Shown: one piece after another, positions 46,139-56,842 of the stretch
Position numbering within the stretch: the stretch's first letter is position 1
How the letters are laid out: each line of letters begins with the position of its first letter
Origin: Halovibrio salipaludis
GTDB taxonomy: Bacteria > Pseudomonadota > Gammaproteobacteria > Pseudomonadales > Oleiphilaceae
DNA: 64,000 nt
Assembly: GCF_002286965.1 (NCBI RefSeq)
Contig: NZ_NSKD01000001.1
Coordinates: forward strand, 868,001 to 932,000
Reading direction: 5' to 3'
Program-made: the position numbers and the translations under genes
Notes under the pieces: generated by a model
Seen by the model: the letters and a program-made list of their open reading frames with translations, nothing else
What the model was told of the DNA's origin: nothing
Database searches by the model: none

Positions 46139-46160
46139 GCTTCGCCGCGGCGAAGCTTTT
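46139..46160 (+). terminator. Rho-independent terminator after aldo/keto reductase
   Basis: Perfect palindrome GCTTCGCCG/CGGCGAAGC (46139-46156) followed by TTTT. Confidence 0.6.
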
Positions 46161-46495
46161 CAACTGGAGAATCCGTCTATGCTGTCTTCAGCCCCGAGCC
46201 AGGCAAACACGGCTGGGATGCCAGTCTGGGAGCCGGTGTGCTCTATGCTCCGAACTACCTCGGCTGTGACGGTTATGAAGCCAGGGTCTGGCCGACGCTT
46301 AATGTGAGCTATGGTGACCGGTCCTACTTTAACATTTGCGATGGTCTCGGCTGGAACATGATCCGCCACGGCAACTGTCATCTGTCATCCTTTATTGGTT
46401 ACACTCCCGGGTGCGACAATGTTCAACCCCTCACTTCCGCTCACGCCTCTATCCGGGAATCAGGGAAACAATATGCATCCGTCTTTTTCATATAA
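46160..46495 (+). pseudogene. MipA/OmpV-family outer-membrane protein fragment
   Basis: In the frame of 46160-46495: GWDASLGAGVLYAPNYLGCDGYEARVWP, NVSYGDRSYF, DGLGWNMIRHGN and SSFIGYTPG, the N-terminal strands of MipA/OmpV barrels. There is no start codon or signal peptide before it, and after about residue 85 the frame runs into unrelated sequence. Several residues normally Ser/Asp are Cys. The remaining 190 bases to 46686 hold no intact gene. The genuine gene has about 250 residues, so this is a truncated relic. Confidence 0.7.
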
Positions 46496-46686
46496 CTGAT
46501 ATCGTTGGCTACGAGACCCGGCCGGTCCTTAATCCTGCCCTGTCATGGCCGCCACCAGATCTAGGTCGCACCTGACCAGTGCTGTGCTGCAGGGGCGGCT
46601 GAACCCGATTTCCTGAGCAGCAAGATAAAGGGTGTCAGTGCACAGCACATGCAGGTGTCCCGATCGGCAAAATCCCAGTGTGGGGA

Positions 46687-47589
46687 TCAGTTCTCGCGGC
46701 ATCCAGATAAAGTAAGTTGCAGGATGGCATCGCGAACGGTTTCGCTCTGCTCCATGGGCAGGAAATGGGTCGTACCTGCAACCACCCTCACGTCAGCCGA
46801 AGGCAGCAGGGTCTGCAGGCGTTTTTGCGCCGCCGGCGAGAAGGTTGACCCGCGTTCCGCGGCCAGTGCTATAACCGGGCACCGCAACTGACGAATACCG
46901 GGCCAGGGGTTGTGTTCAGTATGGGCAAAGGTGGTGCTCTCCCACTCCGGCGCACACGCCAACTGAACTTGGTCACCCTGCGGCACGAAGGCGTGTTGGA
47001 CATAGGCGTTCAGCCATGCTTCGGGCCATGTCTTGAAGCCACCGCGGCCACGAAAGTTGTCCAGCGCGGCAGCGTGCGAGTCGAATACCCTGCGCCGACG
47101 TGCGGCTCCGGCGGCCAGGGACAACCGATGTGACTGGCGTAGCAGCTTGGTCAGCCACAACTTCAGGCCCTGCCGCAGATCCATGATCACCGGTTCCGCC
47201 AGAATCAGGCCCAGCACTTTGTCAGGCCGCCGGGCAGCGGCCATGATGCTGGTGGTGGCACCGATGGAATGGCCGGCAAGCCAGACCGGCTCGTCCTGGC
47301 TATCCAGCAGAGCTGTCATATCTCGATAGTAGGTATCCCAGCCCCGGAATGTCGAAACATTTGCCGCACCGGCGCTGGCGCCATGCCCTCGCATGTCCCA
47401 GGCCAGGACATTGACGTCCGTGGCAAGCTCGTCAAGGAGGGGGTGGTACAGGGGGCCATGGAAACCCGTGGCATGCGCCCAGTGCAGCGTGGGGCGCGCT
47501 TTGGATTGCGGCCAGCGCCACAGTGCGATGTCGGCGCCATCCGTCGCCCGGAATTCGTCGCGTTCAGGCGTGTTGTGCTTAATGTTCAT
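46687..47589 (-). CDS. Alpha/beta hydrolase
   Basis: 300 residues. HWAHATGFHGPLYHPLLDELA (oxyanion-hole HG-type region), LAWDMRGHGAS, nucleophile elbow WLAGHSIGATTS (GHSIG) and the late His in VVAGTTHFLPMEQ complete a Ser-Asp-His hydrolase. Reaction unknown: esterase, thioesterase or lipase-like. It is the last gene of a three-gene unit, overlapping the thioesterase upstream by 11 bases. Confidence 0.87.
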   Translation of the reverse strand: MNIKHNTPERDEFRATDGADIALWRWPQSKARPTLHWAHATGFHGPLYHPLLDELATDVNVLAWDMRGHGASAGAANVSTFRGWDTYYRDMTALLDSQDEPVWLAGHSIGATTSIMAAARRPDKVLGLILAEPVIMDLRQGLKLWLTKLLRQSHRLSLAAGAARRRRVFDSHAAALDNFRGRGGFKTWPEAWLNAYVQHAFVPQGDQVQLACAPEWESTTFAHTEHNPWPGIRQLRCPVIALAAERGSTFSPAAQKRLQTLLPSADVRVVAGTTHFLPMEQSETVRDAILQLTLSGCREN

Positions 47590-48070
47590 GAAGGTCTTCT
47601 TGTTGGGCGGCCATTGTCGGGAGCAACAACTGAACCAGACCGCTGGCGATCGGTTTACTCCTCTCGCTCTGCCAGCAGGTCACCTGGATCAGGCTGCTCC
47701 GCCTGCCTTGCCGGACAATGTCAGCGCTGGCGAACGTCGATCGGTCCTTCGCGGAGCGGAGGTAATTGATGTGGCTGTCGAGAATGCGCGGGCAACGCGT
47801 CTCTGTATCACGGCTTTGCGCAGCCACCCGTGCGGTAAGTTCGATCAGGGCCCCAAGCACACCGCCATGGAGGGCGGGGAGCATGAAGTTGCCGATCAGC
47901 GCTTCACGACACGGCAAATGAACCACTACACCCGCATCACCTTGCTGAACCTCAAGCCCGAGGTGCCGTGCGTAGGGAATACGCGCAAGCAGGGCCTGCC
48001 AGTCAGCACATTCTTCCGCGCTTTCCGCAGCGCCTGAGATGTGTTGTTCCGAATCGCCAGTCGTGCTCAT
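47579..48070 (-). CDS. PaaI-like hotdog-fold thioesterase
   Basis: 163 residues. YARHLGLEVQQGD followed by LIGNFMLPALHGGVLGALIELTA (the catalytic loop with the HGG motif), HINYLRSAKDRSTFASADIVRQGRR match acyl-CoA thioesterases of the PaaI/DUF442-like hotdog group. Probably hydrolyses an acyl-CoA or aryl-CoA. Overlaps both neighbours (11 bases with the hydrolase, four with the next thioesterase), so it belongs to a tightly coupled operon. Confidence 0.82.
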   Translation of the reverse strand: MSTTGDSEQHISGAAESAEECADWQALLARIPYARHLGLEVQQGDAGVVVHLPCREALIGNFMLPALHGGVLGALIELTARVAAQSRDTETRCPRILDSHINYLRSAKDRSTFASADIVRQGRRSSLIQVTCWQSERSKPIASGLVQLLLPTMAAQQEDLHEH

Positions 48071-48552
48071 GCGCGCTCCTTTCCTCGTCCACCTGCATTG
48101 AATTGCTGGCCCTGGGTGTTACGCATGAAGGTGGCGTTTGCCGTCGCCAGCAACTCACGATTGCCCTCGTTAAGGATGTCACAATGAATAAACGCGACCT
48201 CGTCCGTTAAATGTCGACAGGTAGCCTCCGCTAACAGGGCCTGGTGGCCGCTGGCAGGGCGCAAATAATCCATGCGCATATCCAGCGTGGCAATGGGCAT
48301 CAACTCCAGGGCCCCCGCGAATACCGCCAAGCCTCCGGCGGAGTCTGCCAGCGAGTAAAGTACGCTGGTACAGATTTCTTTCCTATCCTCCTGGGCGAAC
48401 ATCCATGACTGTGGCGTCAGACGCATGCAGACCTGGCCCTGGTCTACCGAGACAACCTGCATGCCCAGATCCCTGCCGTGGGGAACCTTTTCGGTGAACT
48501 GCCACGCCGTCGTCATGGCGTCACTGTGCTGAACTCCGTTCGGCTTGGTCAT
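48067..48552 (-). CDS. Hotdog-fold thioesterase (second copy)
   Basis: 161 residues. PHGRDLGMQVVSVDQGQVCMRLTPQ, ICTSVLYSLADSAGGLAVF and LDMRMDYLRPASGHQALLAEATCRHL show the hotdog pattern, with the loop region containing Asp in LADSAGG rather than HGG. It differs strongly from the next gene, so the two may form a heteromer or act on different acyl-CoAs. First gene of the operon facing a TetR regulator across a palindromic operator. ATG 48552; a start seven codons upstream is open. Confidence 0.8.
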   Translation of the reverse strand: MTKPNGVQHSDAMTTAWQFTEKVPHGRDLGMQVVSVDQGQVCMRLTPQSWMFAQEDRKEICTSVLYSLADSAGGLAVFAGALELMPIATLDMRMDYLRPASGHQALLAEATCRHLTDEVAFIHCDILNEGNRELLATANATFMRNTQGQQFNAGGRGKERA

Positions 48553-48664
48553 CAGATCTGCCCTGCCTGGCATACCTTTTGTGCCGGGGCGGAAGGGATG
48601 GGAAACCCCTGATTTTCATCGATCATTGCCATGTCATTTTCTTCCGGATAACATTATTTCTGGA

Positions 48665-48688
48665 TTTTGGTTGGTTAACCAACCAAAA
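48665..48688. promoter_or_regulatory. Perfect 24-bp palindromic operator
   Basis: TTTTGGTTGGTT at 48665-48676 is followed directly by its exact reverse complement to 48688. It lies midway between the thioesterase operon (start 48552) and the TetR gene (start 48810) and is the likely binding site for that TetR regulator. Confidence 0.8.
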
Positions 48689-48809
48689 GTCAAGGCTATG
48701 TTTGTGGACAAATGGCAGGCCACCTGCTTAATGGCGTACGATCAGCGCAATAAGTCTGGTGGTGACGGCTCTGATGAATAATGAATGGGCTTGCTGAGGA
48801 GATACTTAA

Positions 48810-49427
48810 GTGATGGTTAACAGACAGGTTGCTCCTCCAGGCAAACTGGGCGACCAGGGCGACGTTTTGTCTAACGCAGCCAGGCTTTTTCGTGAGAAAG
48901 GGTTTGAAAGGACGTCGCTCAAGGAGATTGCCGAGGCCTGCAATATGTTGCCCGGAAGTCTGTATTATCGTTACAGCAGCAAGGAAGCGCTGCTTGTCGA
49001 ACTTATGCGCCGGGGAGTCGATCTGGTGACCGCAGAGGTCGAGTCGGCTTACGCCAGCTCGGATGACCCGTTTGAACAATTGCGCCTTTGTCTCAACGCG
49101 CATCTGCGAGCCCTGTTGGTGGACTCGGACGCGGTTTACGTGCTGTTGTTTGAATGGCGGGCACTGGGCCCGGAGGCTCGCGAGGAAATCATCGAACTGC
49201 GTGACCAGTACGAGTACCTGTGGGCCGATATTCTCGAAACAATGATTGCCCAGGGCGTGGTCCGGAAGAATGTTGACGGCCGCTTGCTTCGCCTGATCGG
49301 CCTTGGGGCGCTCAACTGGGTTGCGACCTGGTTCGACCCGAACGGGACCCATTCACTCGACGCCATTGGTGATTTGATCTGGCAGATCGCTATGGACGGT
49401 GTGATCAATAAGGGTGTCCAGGCGTAA
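48810..49427 (+). CDS. TetR-family transcriptional regulator
   Basis: 205 residues. HTH in NAARLFREKGFERTSLKEIAEACNMLPGSLYYRYSSKEALL, then a helical C-terminal domain with YEYLWADILETMIAQGVVRK. The start could be GTG 48810 or ATG 48813 (AGGAG upstream). Divergent from the thioesterase/hydrolase operon with a perfect palindrome between, so it very likely represses that operon and itself. The inducer may be an acyl-CoA or related ligand (inference). Confidence 0.9.
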   Translation: MMVNRQVAPPGKLGDQGDVLSNAARLFREKGFERTSLKEIAEACNMLPGSLYYRYSSKEALLVELMRRGVDLVTAEVESAYASSDDPFEQLRLCLNAHLRALLVDSDAVYVLLFEWRALGPEAREEIIELRDQYEYLWADILETMIAQGVVRKNVDGRLLRLIGLGALNWVATWFDPNGTHSLDAIGDLIWQIAMDGVINKGVQA

Positions 49428-49532
49428 TCGGGATTCGCCGGCATGGGTGTACCAGCCAAAGCAACAGTGCTACCGCCAGCAGTCGCGCTGGCGGTGTGTC
49501 AGCGGTCAGATCAGTCGCTATACCAGGGTGGA

Positions 49533-49928
49533 TCAGTTATCGCTGCTGTCTGGCAGGTAGGCGCCGTCCTCGTCATGGACTTCCTGGCCGGTTACCGGCG
49601 GGTTGAAGGCGCAGATCAGGCGCATGTCCTCGGTACCACCGTACAGAGTGTGCTTGTCGTGGTTGTCCAGGGCGTAGAGGGTGCCGTCGGTGATCTCGTG
49701 AACTTCATCCGTGGCGAGGTTCTTGATGCGCCCATTACCGGCAACGCAGTAAACGGCTTCCAGGTGGTGCTTATACCAGAAAGTGTGCTCGGAGCCTGCC
49801 TTGATGATGGTTTCGTGGAAGGAAAATCCCATTCCGTCCTTCTTGAGCAGCAGACGGCGGCTGGTCCACTGCTTGTCGCTGACTTCTCGCTCGGTACCAA
49901 TGATGTTCTGAACTTTAACGATTTTCAT
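49533..49928 (-). CDS. ectC: Ectoine synthase (orphan)
   Basis: 131 residues. [48 protein letters not shown], and [33 protein letters not shown] are conserved EctC sequence; metal ligands of the cupin barrel (Glu in EAVYC, Tyr/His in ALDNHDKH) are present. EctC cyclises N-gamma-acetyl-diaminobutyrate to ectoine. ectA and ectB are absent from both sides, so it is a solitary copy. C-terminus ends DSSDN, normal length. Confidence 0.93.
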   Translation of the reverse strand: MKIVKVQNIIGTEREVSDKQWTSRRLLLKKDGMGFSFHETIIKAGSEHTFWYKHHLEAVYCVAGNGRIKNLATDEVHEITDGTLYALDNHDKHTLYGGTEDMRLICAFNPPVTGQEVHDEDGAYLPDSSDN

Positions 49929-49970
49929 GGGCGTATCTCATGATTGGTTGGCCGCAATCGGGTAGGGGGC

Positions 49971-49979
49971 ATTATAGCA
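49971..49979 (-). promoter_or_regulatory. Extended -10 promoter of ectC
   Basis: On the minus strand TGCTATAAT, a perfect extended -10, lies about 43 bases before the ectC ATG; no convincing -35 is seen. Confidence 0.55.
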
Positions 49980-51203
<1,224 letters not shown>

Positions 51204-51272
51204 TGGCCAGAAACCGATCACTGGGTTACACTGTGCGATCCGCAGTGACCCAAACACGAACAGAGGTACTCC

Positions 51273-51560
51273 ATGGCACGCGTCACCGTTGAGGACTGTC
51301 TCGACCACGTCGACAACCGCTTCCAGCTTGTCATGCTCTCCACCAGGCGGGCCCGCCAGCTGGCCACCTATGGCAGTGAGCCCAAGGTTCCGCCGGAGAA
51401 CGACAAGCCCACGGTTCTGGCACTGCGCGAGATTGCCGCAGGCAAGATCAGCTTCGAGAGCGTCGAAGCCGATGAGCGGGCAATGCAGGCGGAATCCGCG
51501 GAGTCGCCCTCACGCAGCACCGAGGCCGCATCCGGCGAGGAAGGCGAAGCCGCAGGCTGA
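51273..51560 (+). CDS. rpoZ: RNA polymerase omega subunit
   Basis: 95 residues. [30 protein letters not shown] and [16 protein letters not shown] are the conserved omega core; the C-terminal 35 residues are acidic and variable. It follows gmk by 69 bases and precedes spoT, the classical arrangement; a strong terminator lies just after it. Confidence 0.96.
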   Translation: MARVTVEDCLDHVDNRFQLVMLSTRRARQLATYGSEPKVPPENDKPTVLALREIAAGKISFESVEADERAMQAESAESPSRSTEAASGEEGEAAG

Positions 51561-51582
51561 AACCAGCCGGCCGTGATCCTGT

Positions 51583-51609
51583 AAAAACCGGGCCCGACCC
51601 GGTTTTTTT
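51583..51609 (+). terminator. Rho-independent terminator after rpoZ
   Basis: AAAACCGGG-CCCGA-CCCGGTTTT hairpin with a seven-T run, 22 bases after the rpoZ stop; spoT therefore needs its own promoter or read-through. Confidence 0.88.
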
Positions 51610-51713
51610 ATGCCTGTACACGCTATAATCTGGGAAGAGGGAATTCGGAAACTGGCAGCAGGGCAGGGAGGAAGCCGGCTTAACACCACCTTGCGGAGCA
51701 TCCTGAACAGCCG

Positions 51714-53840
51714 ATGTCGACGATCGAGTCTCTGGCGGAACGCCTCGGAAACTACCTGGATGACCAGAAGGTCAACCAGGTACGGAGGGCCTATTTCTAT
51801 GCGGAACAGGCCCATGAGGGGCAGTATCGCCGCAGTGGTGAGCGCTACATCAGCCACCCGCTGGCGGTGGCCAACATCCTCGCCCAGCTCAACCTCGATC
51901 ACCAGAGCCTGATGGCGGCCATGCTGCATGACGTGATCGAGGATACGGGCATTCCCAAGGATGCCCTGATCGAGCAGTTCGGGGCACCAGTGGCCGAACT
52001 GGTGGATGGCGTCAGCAAGCTCACCCAGATCGAATTCCGCTCCCGCGCCGAGGCCCAGGCCGAGAATTTCCAGAAGATGACCCTGGCCATGGCACGCGAT
52101 ATCCGCGTGATCCTGGTCAAGCTGGCGGACCGGCTGCACAACATGCGCACCCTGGGGCCGCTCAACCCCGAGAAACGTCGCCGCATCGCCACCGAGACCC
52201 TCGACATCTACGCCCCCATCGCCCACCGCCTCGGCATGCACAGCCTGTGCGTGGAGCTGGAGGATCTGGGCTTTGCCGCCATGTACCCGATGCGCTCGCA
52301 GTACATCGCCAAGGCGGTGCGCAAGCTGCGGGGCGACCATCACGAGATCATCAACGAGATCCGCGCCGGACTCGAGGACAAGCTGCGTGAGCGCGAACTG
52401 CCCGGGCGTATCCTGGGGCGCGAGAAACACCTGAACTCCATCTACAACAAGATGAAGTTCAAGCACAAATCCTTTGGCGAGATCATGGACGTCTACGCCT
52501 TCCGGATCATCACCGACTCTGTGGACGACTGCTACCGCATCCTGGGCGCGGTACACAGCCTCTACAAGCCACTGCCGGGGCGCTTCAAGGACTACATCGC
52601 GATGCCCAAGGCCAACGGCTACCAGTCCCTGCACACCACCCTGTTCGGCAAACACGTGAATATCGAGATCCAGATCCGCACCGAGGAGATGGAAAGCGTG
52701 GCCAACCACGGCATCGCGGCGCACTGGATGTACAAGCACGATTCCGAGGTGGGCGAGGTCAACCAGAGACGGGTCGACCGCTGGCTGGAAGGGCTGATGG
52801 AGATGCGTGAGCGGGCGGACGACTCGCTGGAGTTCATCGAGCACGTGAAGGTGGATCTGTTCCCGGACGAGATCTACGTGTTCACGCCCAAGGGCCGGAT
52901 CATGGAGCTGCCGCGCGGGGCCACGCCCGTGGATTTCGCCTATGCCATCCATACGGACATCGGCAACGCCTGCGTCGCCTGTCGTGTGGACCGTCAGCTG
53001 GCGTCACTCAGTCAGCCGCTGCAGAGCGGCCAGACGGTGGAGGTGATCACCGCGCCCGGCGCCCGGCCGAGCCCGGTCTGGCTCAACTACGTGGTGACCG
53101 GCAAGGCGCGTTCGAGCATCCGCCACGCTCTCAAGACCCAGCAGCGGCGCGAGTCCGTGGAGCTTGGCAGGCAGCTGCTCAGCCGCTCCCTGAACAGCCT
53201 CGGGTCACGCCTGGATGAGCTCGGTGACGCACGCGTCCAGCGGGTTCTGGAGCACAACCAGGTGGATAGCTTCGACCGGTTGCTGGCGGACATCGGGCTG
53301 GGCAACCGCATGGCCTACATCGTCGCCCGGCAGCTGGCACCGGATACCGGACAGGACAGCGACGCCGCGCCGGCGCTGGAGGATACCCGCGCCGGGCAGA
53401 CCATGACCATTGCCGGCAGCGAGGGCTCGGTCATCCAGTTCGCGGACTGCTGCCAGCCCATTCCGGGGGACCCCATCGTGGGCCGCATGAGTTCCGGCAG
53501 CGGCATGGTGATCCACTCCGAGCGCTGCGAGAGCGTGCGCCATCTGGACGCGGACTCACCCCAGCTGGTCTATCTGAGCTGGGCCAAGGACATCACCGAT
53601 GACTTCTCGGTTGAGCTGCGTGTGGAGACGGCGCGTAAGCGGGGGCTGATTGCCGAGCTGGCCAATACCGTGGCCCTGGCGGAAGCCAACCTCGAGGGGA
53701 TCAACGTGGACGAGTACGACGCCCGCCACAGTGTCGTCGTCATGACCCTGCATGTGCGCGGACGTACCCAGCTGGCACGGATCATGCGGCGCATCCGCAA
53801 CCTGCGCACGGTCAAATCCGTTACCCGGGTACGCCGTTGA
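51714..53840 (+). CDS. spoT: Bifunctional (p)ppGpp synthetase/hydrolase
   Basis: 708 residues. HD hydrolase motif: [13 protein letters not shown] and [21 protein letters not shown]. Synthetase region: [24 protein letters not shown], and [24 protein letters not shown], with the RxKD motif typical of bifunctional Rel/SpoT rather than RelA. TGS ([27 protein letters not shown]) and C-terminal ACT follow. Length is normal. It makes and degrades the stringent-response alarmone. ridA follows 64 bases on. Confidence 0.95.
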   Translation: MSTIESLAERLGNYLDDQKVNQVRRAYFYAEQAHEGQYRRSGERYISHPLAVANILAQLNLDHQSLMAAMLHDVIEDTGIPKDALIEQFGAPVAELVDGVSKLTQIEFRSRAEAQAENFQKMTLAMARDIRVILVKLADRLHNMRTLGPLNPEKRRRIATETLDIYAPIAHRLGMHSLCVELEDLGFAAMYPMRSQYIAKAVRKLRGDHHEIINEIRAGLEDKLRERELPGRILGREKHLNSIYNKMKFKHKSFGEIMDVYAFRIITDSVDDCYRILGAVHSLYKPLPGRFKDYIAMPKANGYQSLHTTLFGKHVNIEIQIRTEEMESVANHGIAAHWMYKHDSEVGEVNQRRVDRWLEGLMEMRERADDSLEFIEHVKVDLFPDEIYVFTPKGRIMELPRGATPVDFAYAIHTDIGNACVACRVDRQLASLSQPLQSGQTVEVITAPGARPSPVWLNYVVTGKARSSIRHALKTQQRRESVELGRQLLSRSLNSLGSRLDELGDARVQRVLEHNQVDSFDRLLADIGLGNRMAYIVARQLAPDTGQDSDAAPALEDTRAGQTMTIAGSEGSVIQFADCCQPIPGDPIVGRMSSGSGMVIHSERCESVRHLDADSPQLVYLSWAKDITDDFSVELRVETARKRGLIAELANTVALAEANLEGINVDEYDARHSVVVMTLHVRGRTQLARIMRRIRNLRTVKSVTRVRR

Positions 53841-53904
53841 CAGCGCCGCGCCAGCGGGCGAGCATCGTGTTTTTCCGCTACAGACGACAGGAACGCCGCA
53901 ACCC

Positions 53905-54291
53905 ATGACGAACAAGTCCATTATCCAGACGGATACCGCCCCCGAAGCCATTGGCCCCTATTCCCAGGCTGTGAAGGCGGGGGATACGGTCTATCTCTCC
54001 GGCCAGATCCCGCTGGATCCGCGGACCATGGACCTGGTGCCCGGCGGCTTTGAGGAACAGGTCAAGCGGGTCTTCGAGAACCTGAAGGCCGTCTGTGAGG
54101 CTTCCGGGGGCAACATCCAGGACCTGGTCAAGCTCAATATCTACCTCACCGACATGGGCAACTTCGCCATCGTCAACGAGATCATGACCACCGTCTTCAC
54201 CGAGCCCTATCCCGCGCGCGCCGCCATTGGCGTGGCGGCACTGCCCAAGGGCGCGCAGGTGGAGATGGATGCCATCATGGTGCTGAAGTAG
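53905..54291 (+). CDS. ridA: RidA family enamine/imine deaminase
   Basis: 128 residues. [55 protein letters not shown], and [22 protein letters not shown] are family signatures; the catalytic Arg in PARAA is present. It hydrolyses 2-aminoacrylate and related enamines. Downstream of spoT as in pseudomonads. Converges on the exonuclease gene with a two-base gap. Confidence 0.95.
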   Translation: MTNKSIIQTDTAPEAIGPYSQAVKAGDTVYLSGQIPLDPRTMDLVPGGFEEQVKRVFENLKAVCEASGGNIQDLVKLNIYLTDMGNFAIVNEIMTTVFTEPYPARAAIGVAALPKGAQVEMDAIMVLK

Positions 54292-54293
54292 GG

Positions 54294-54983
54294 TCAGACC
54301 CGGCTGAGGCAGTCCTTGACCCTGGGGCCGTCACCGCCGAAGTGGCGGGCCCAGGCCATGAAGAGTTCCCCGCACGCCAGGGCATCCTCCAACGCATTGT
54401 GCGCATTGGTTTCCGGCAGGCCGTAACGCTCGCGGCACCGGTTCAGGCGCAGGACATTCCCCGGCATTGTCTGCTCGCGCTGGAACAGGCGTTTTTTCTC
54501 CAGCACCAGTGTGTCCGCCGTGGGCTGGAACCAGTCCATGCCGAACTGTTCCCGGTAGGCGGCGCGCAGAAACCCTGTGTCCAGAGGTGCATGGTGCATG
54601 ACCGGGAGGCGGTCGGTCATCGCCCTTGCCAGCATGCGTAATGCGGAGGGCAGATCCACGCCTTCGCTGCGGTCCGTGTCCCGGATGTGATGGATGGTGG
54701 CGCTGTCGCCCACCAGGTTGCGGCTGTCGATCAGCAGGTGCCGGGCCGTGTCCAGCCGGATCCGGCCGCGGTCCACCGCCACCCAGCCGAAGCTGATGAT
54801 GTAGCCGGTCTTCGGGTCGAGGCCGGTGGTTTCCAGGTCGATGGCCAGCCAGTCCACCTCATCCCAGAGGGCGTTGGTGTCCGGCCAGGGGCTTGCCAGG
54901 AGGCGCTGCAGCGTCGGGTCCGGGAAGGGGTGGCGGGCATAGCGGCGCCGTGCCCGCTCCCGGCGGGCGCGGGTCAGCCACAT
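54294..54983 (-). CDS. DnaQ-like DEDDh 3'-5' exonuclease
   Basis: 229 residues. WLAIDLETTGLDP (first DE), HHIRDTD, HHAPLDTGFL and NAHNALEDALACGEL (final H/D) give the four acidic residues and His of the DEDDh nucleases. It is stand-alone, not part of a polymerase subunit, so likely acts in repair or RNA/DNA turnover. Its start overlaps the stop of the DUF294 gene by one base, indicating translational coupling. Confidence 0.87.
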   Translation of the reverse strand: MWLTRARRERARRRYARHPFPDPTLQRLLASPWPDTNALWDEVDWLAIDLETTGLDPKTGYIISFGWVAVDRGRIRLDTARHLLIDSRNLVGDSATIHHIRDTDRSEGVDLPSALRMLARAMTDRLPVMHHAPLDTGFLRAAYREQFGMDWFQPTADTLVLEKKRLFQREQTMPGNVLRLNRCRERYGLPETNAHNALEDALACGELFMAWARHFGGDGPRVKDCLSRV

Positions 54984-56842
54984 CAGCGCATCCCCTGGCG
55001 GTAGGCCAGGCGCACCGACTTCTGGGCGCTGTCCACCAGCTGGAAGGCGTCACGCAGCTGTTCGCGGGCCAGTTTGGGCAGGTTGCGTGGGTTGCAGTAG
55101 TTGCTCAGCTCCTCGCCCTCACGGATCTGGTCCGCCTGTACCTGGAGCCGCACCTGCATCAGAAAGCGCAGGGCGTCCTGCAGGTTGCGTGCGTCATACC
55201 GGGTCATGTGCTTGCCGCGGGCCAGCTCGTCCAACCGTTCCAGCGTGTTGATGCGGTCAACCCCGGATGCCAGGGCGTGCAGCCGCACAATTTCGATGAT
55301 CGGCAGCAGACCTCGCTTTTTCAGGTTGAGGGTATCCTTGTGATCACCGTTGCGCTCCACCACGAAGCGCCGGAAGATGCCGATGGGCGGGCTTCCTTCC
55401 AGGACGTTCTCTGCCAGCGCGGCCTGGAAGATGGAGTTGGCCCTGACCCGTTCCAGCATGTGGGACTGGACCCGGCTGGTGAGCGAGGCGTCCCCGTGAA
55501 CGGTGCGGAGATCAAAGGCGATGCTGATCTCCATCACATGGTGGGGGCTGAAACTGGTGACCCAGTTATCCACGGCCCCGTACCAGCCTGTGAGTCGGCG
55601 TCGCCAGAAGGGATTGGTGGCCATGACGTTGCCGTTGCAGTAGACGTAACCGCATTCGTCGAGGCCATCACTGACTTTCGTGGCCAACTGCTCGAACCAG
55701 GCCATGTCTTCGTCGGTGGCCTCGTCCGCAATCACCAGACCGTTATCCTGGTCGGCGTTGAGCAGCTGTTCCGCCCGCGCCTGGGAGCCGAAGCACAGCC
55801 AGGCGAAGGGCACCGGGGCCGGGCCCAGTTCGTCCAGCGCCATCTCGATCAGCCGGTTGGTTACGGTATCGCTGATGGCGGTGAGGATGTGGCTGACCTG
55901 ATCCGCCGGTACCCCGGCATCCGTCCAGCGCAGCAGGAACTGGGGGATGTCGCGCAGCACGGTCTGCATGGTGGCCACCGATTCCTGGCGTGACAGGCGC
56001 TGGACGATGTAGACCGGGTCGTCCTGGCGGGCTGTGATCAGGTCCGAGGTGGTGAGGATGCCTACAGGCCTGCCGTCTTCCAGAACCGGCAGGTGGTGCA
56101 TGCGATGGCGGGTCATGAGCAGGGTGGCGTCAAACAGCGTCGCCTTGCGCTCCAGACTCACCGGATTCGCCGTCATGATTTCCGAAACCGGCGTGTCCGG
56201 CGAGCGGCGCGCTGCCAGTACCCGGCTGCGCAGGTCCCTGTCAGTGACAATGCCGCTCAGCCTGCCGTCATTGAGCACCAGTGCCGAGGAGACCCGGCGG
56301 CTGGACATCATCTCCGCCAGCTCGCAGACGGGCGTCTCTTCGCTGGTGGTGACCAGATCGGTGGCCATCAGGCTGGTTACCGGCGTGAGCATGCCATCCG
56401 GTGAGACCATGCTGCGGGTGGCACGGAACAGGCGCCGGCTGCGCTGGCCGTGGAAGAAACGGTCGAAGTCCCGGAAGCGTCCACGCAGGTCCTGGTAGGC
56501 CTTCTGCGGCAGGAAGTAGATCAGGCTGTCCTCGATCAGGACCGCCCGCACACCGGGTTCCTGCTGGAGAAGCCCGCTCAGGGCAAAGCTCTCGCCCTCG
56601 GCCAGACGGTCGAGCAGCTCGCCGTCCTGGCTGCGGATCTCAACGGCGCCACTTCGCAGAATACGCAGTCCCTGATCCCGGGTGTTCTCGTTGAACACAT
56701 GCCCGTTGCGGAAATAGCCGATCTCCATCTCATGGACAATGCGCTCAACCTCTCCTTCGGGCAGGGCGTTGAAGGGCAGTGTCTGGCGGATGAAATCCGC
56801 GATGGAGGCCAGCTCTGGCGGCAGGGACTGGGTTTCGGTCAT
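54983..56842 (-). CDS. cNMP-binding/CBS/DUF294 nucleotidyltransferase-like protein
   Basis: 619 residues. Cyclic-nucleotide-binding-like N-terminus (about 20-135: GAVEIRSQDGELLDRLAEGE), CBS pair (about 150-275: SSALVLNDGRLSGIVTDRDLR; HHLPVLEDGRPVGILTTSDL), DUF294 nucleotidyltransferase-like domain (FGSQARAEQLLNADQDNG, about 351-368) and a C-terminal helical domain. Similar in plan to GlnD-type signalling enzymes; ligand and target unknown. Sits between the acetate symporter cluster and the exonuclease, one base overlapping the latter and four bases the small upstream gene. Confidence 0.87.
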   Translation of the reverse strand: MTETQSLPPELASIADFIRQTLPFNALPEGEVERIVHEMEIGYFRNGHVFNENTRDQGLRILRSGAVEIRSQDGELLDRLAEGESFALSGLLQQEPGVRAVLIEDSLIYFLPQKAYQDLRGRFRDFDRFFHGQRSRRLFRATRSMVSPDGMLTPVTSLMATDLVTTSEETPVCELAEMMSSRRVSSALVLNDGRLSGIVTDRDLRSRVLAARRSPDTPVSEIMTANPVSLERKATLFDATLLMTRHRMHHLPVLEDGRPVGILTTSDLITARQDDPVYIVQRLSRQESVATMQTVLRDIPQFLLRWTDAGVPADQVSHILTAISDTVTNRLIEMALDELGPAPVPFAWLCFGSQARAEQLLNADQDNGLVIADEATDEDMAWFEQLATKVSDGLDECGYVYCNGNVMATNPFWRRRLTGWYGAVDNWVTSFSPHHVMEISIAFDLRTVHGDASLTSRVQSHMLERVRANSIFQAALAENVLEGSPPIGIFRRFVVERNGDHKDTLNLKKRGLLPIIEIVRLHALASGVDRINTLERLDELARGKHMTRYDARNLQDALRFLMQVRLQVQADQIREGEELSNYCNPRNLPKLAREQLRDAFQLVDSAQKSVRLAYRQGMR

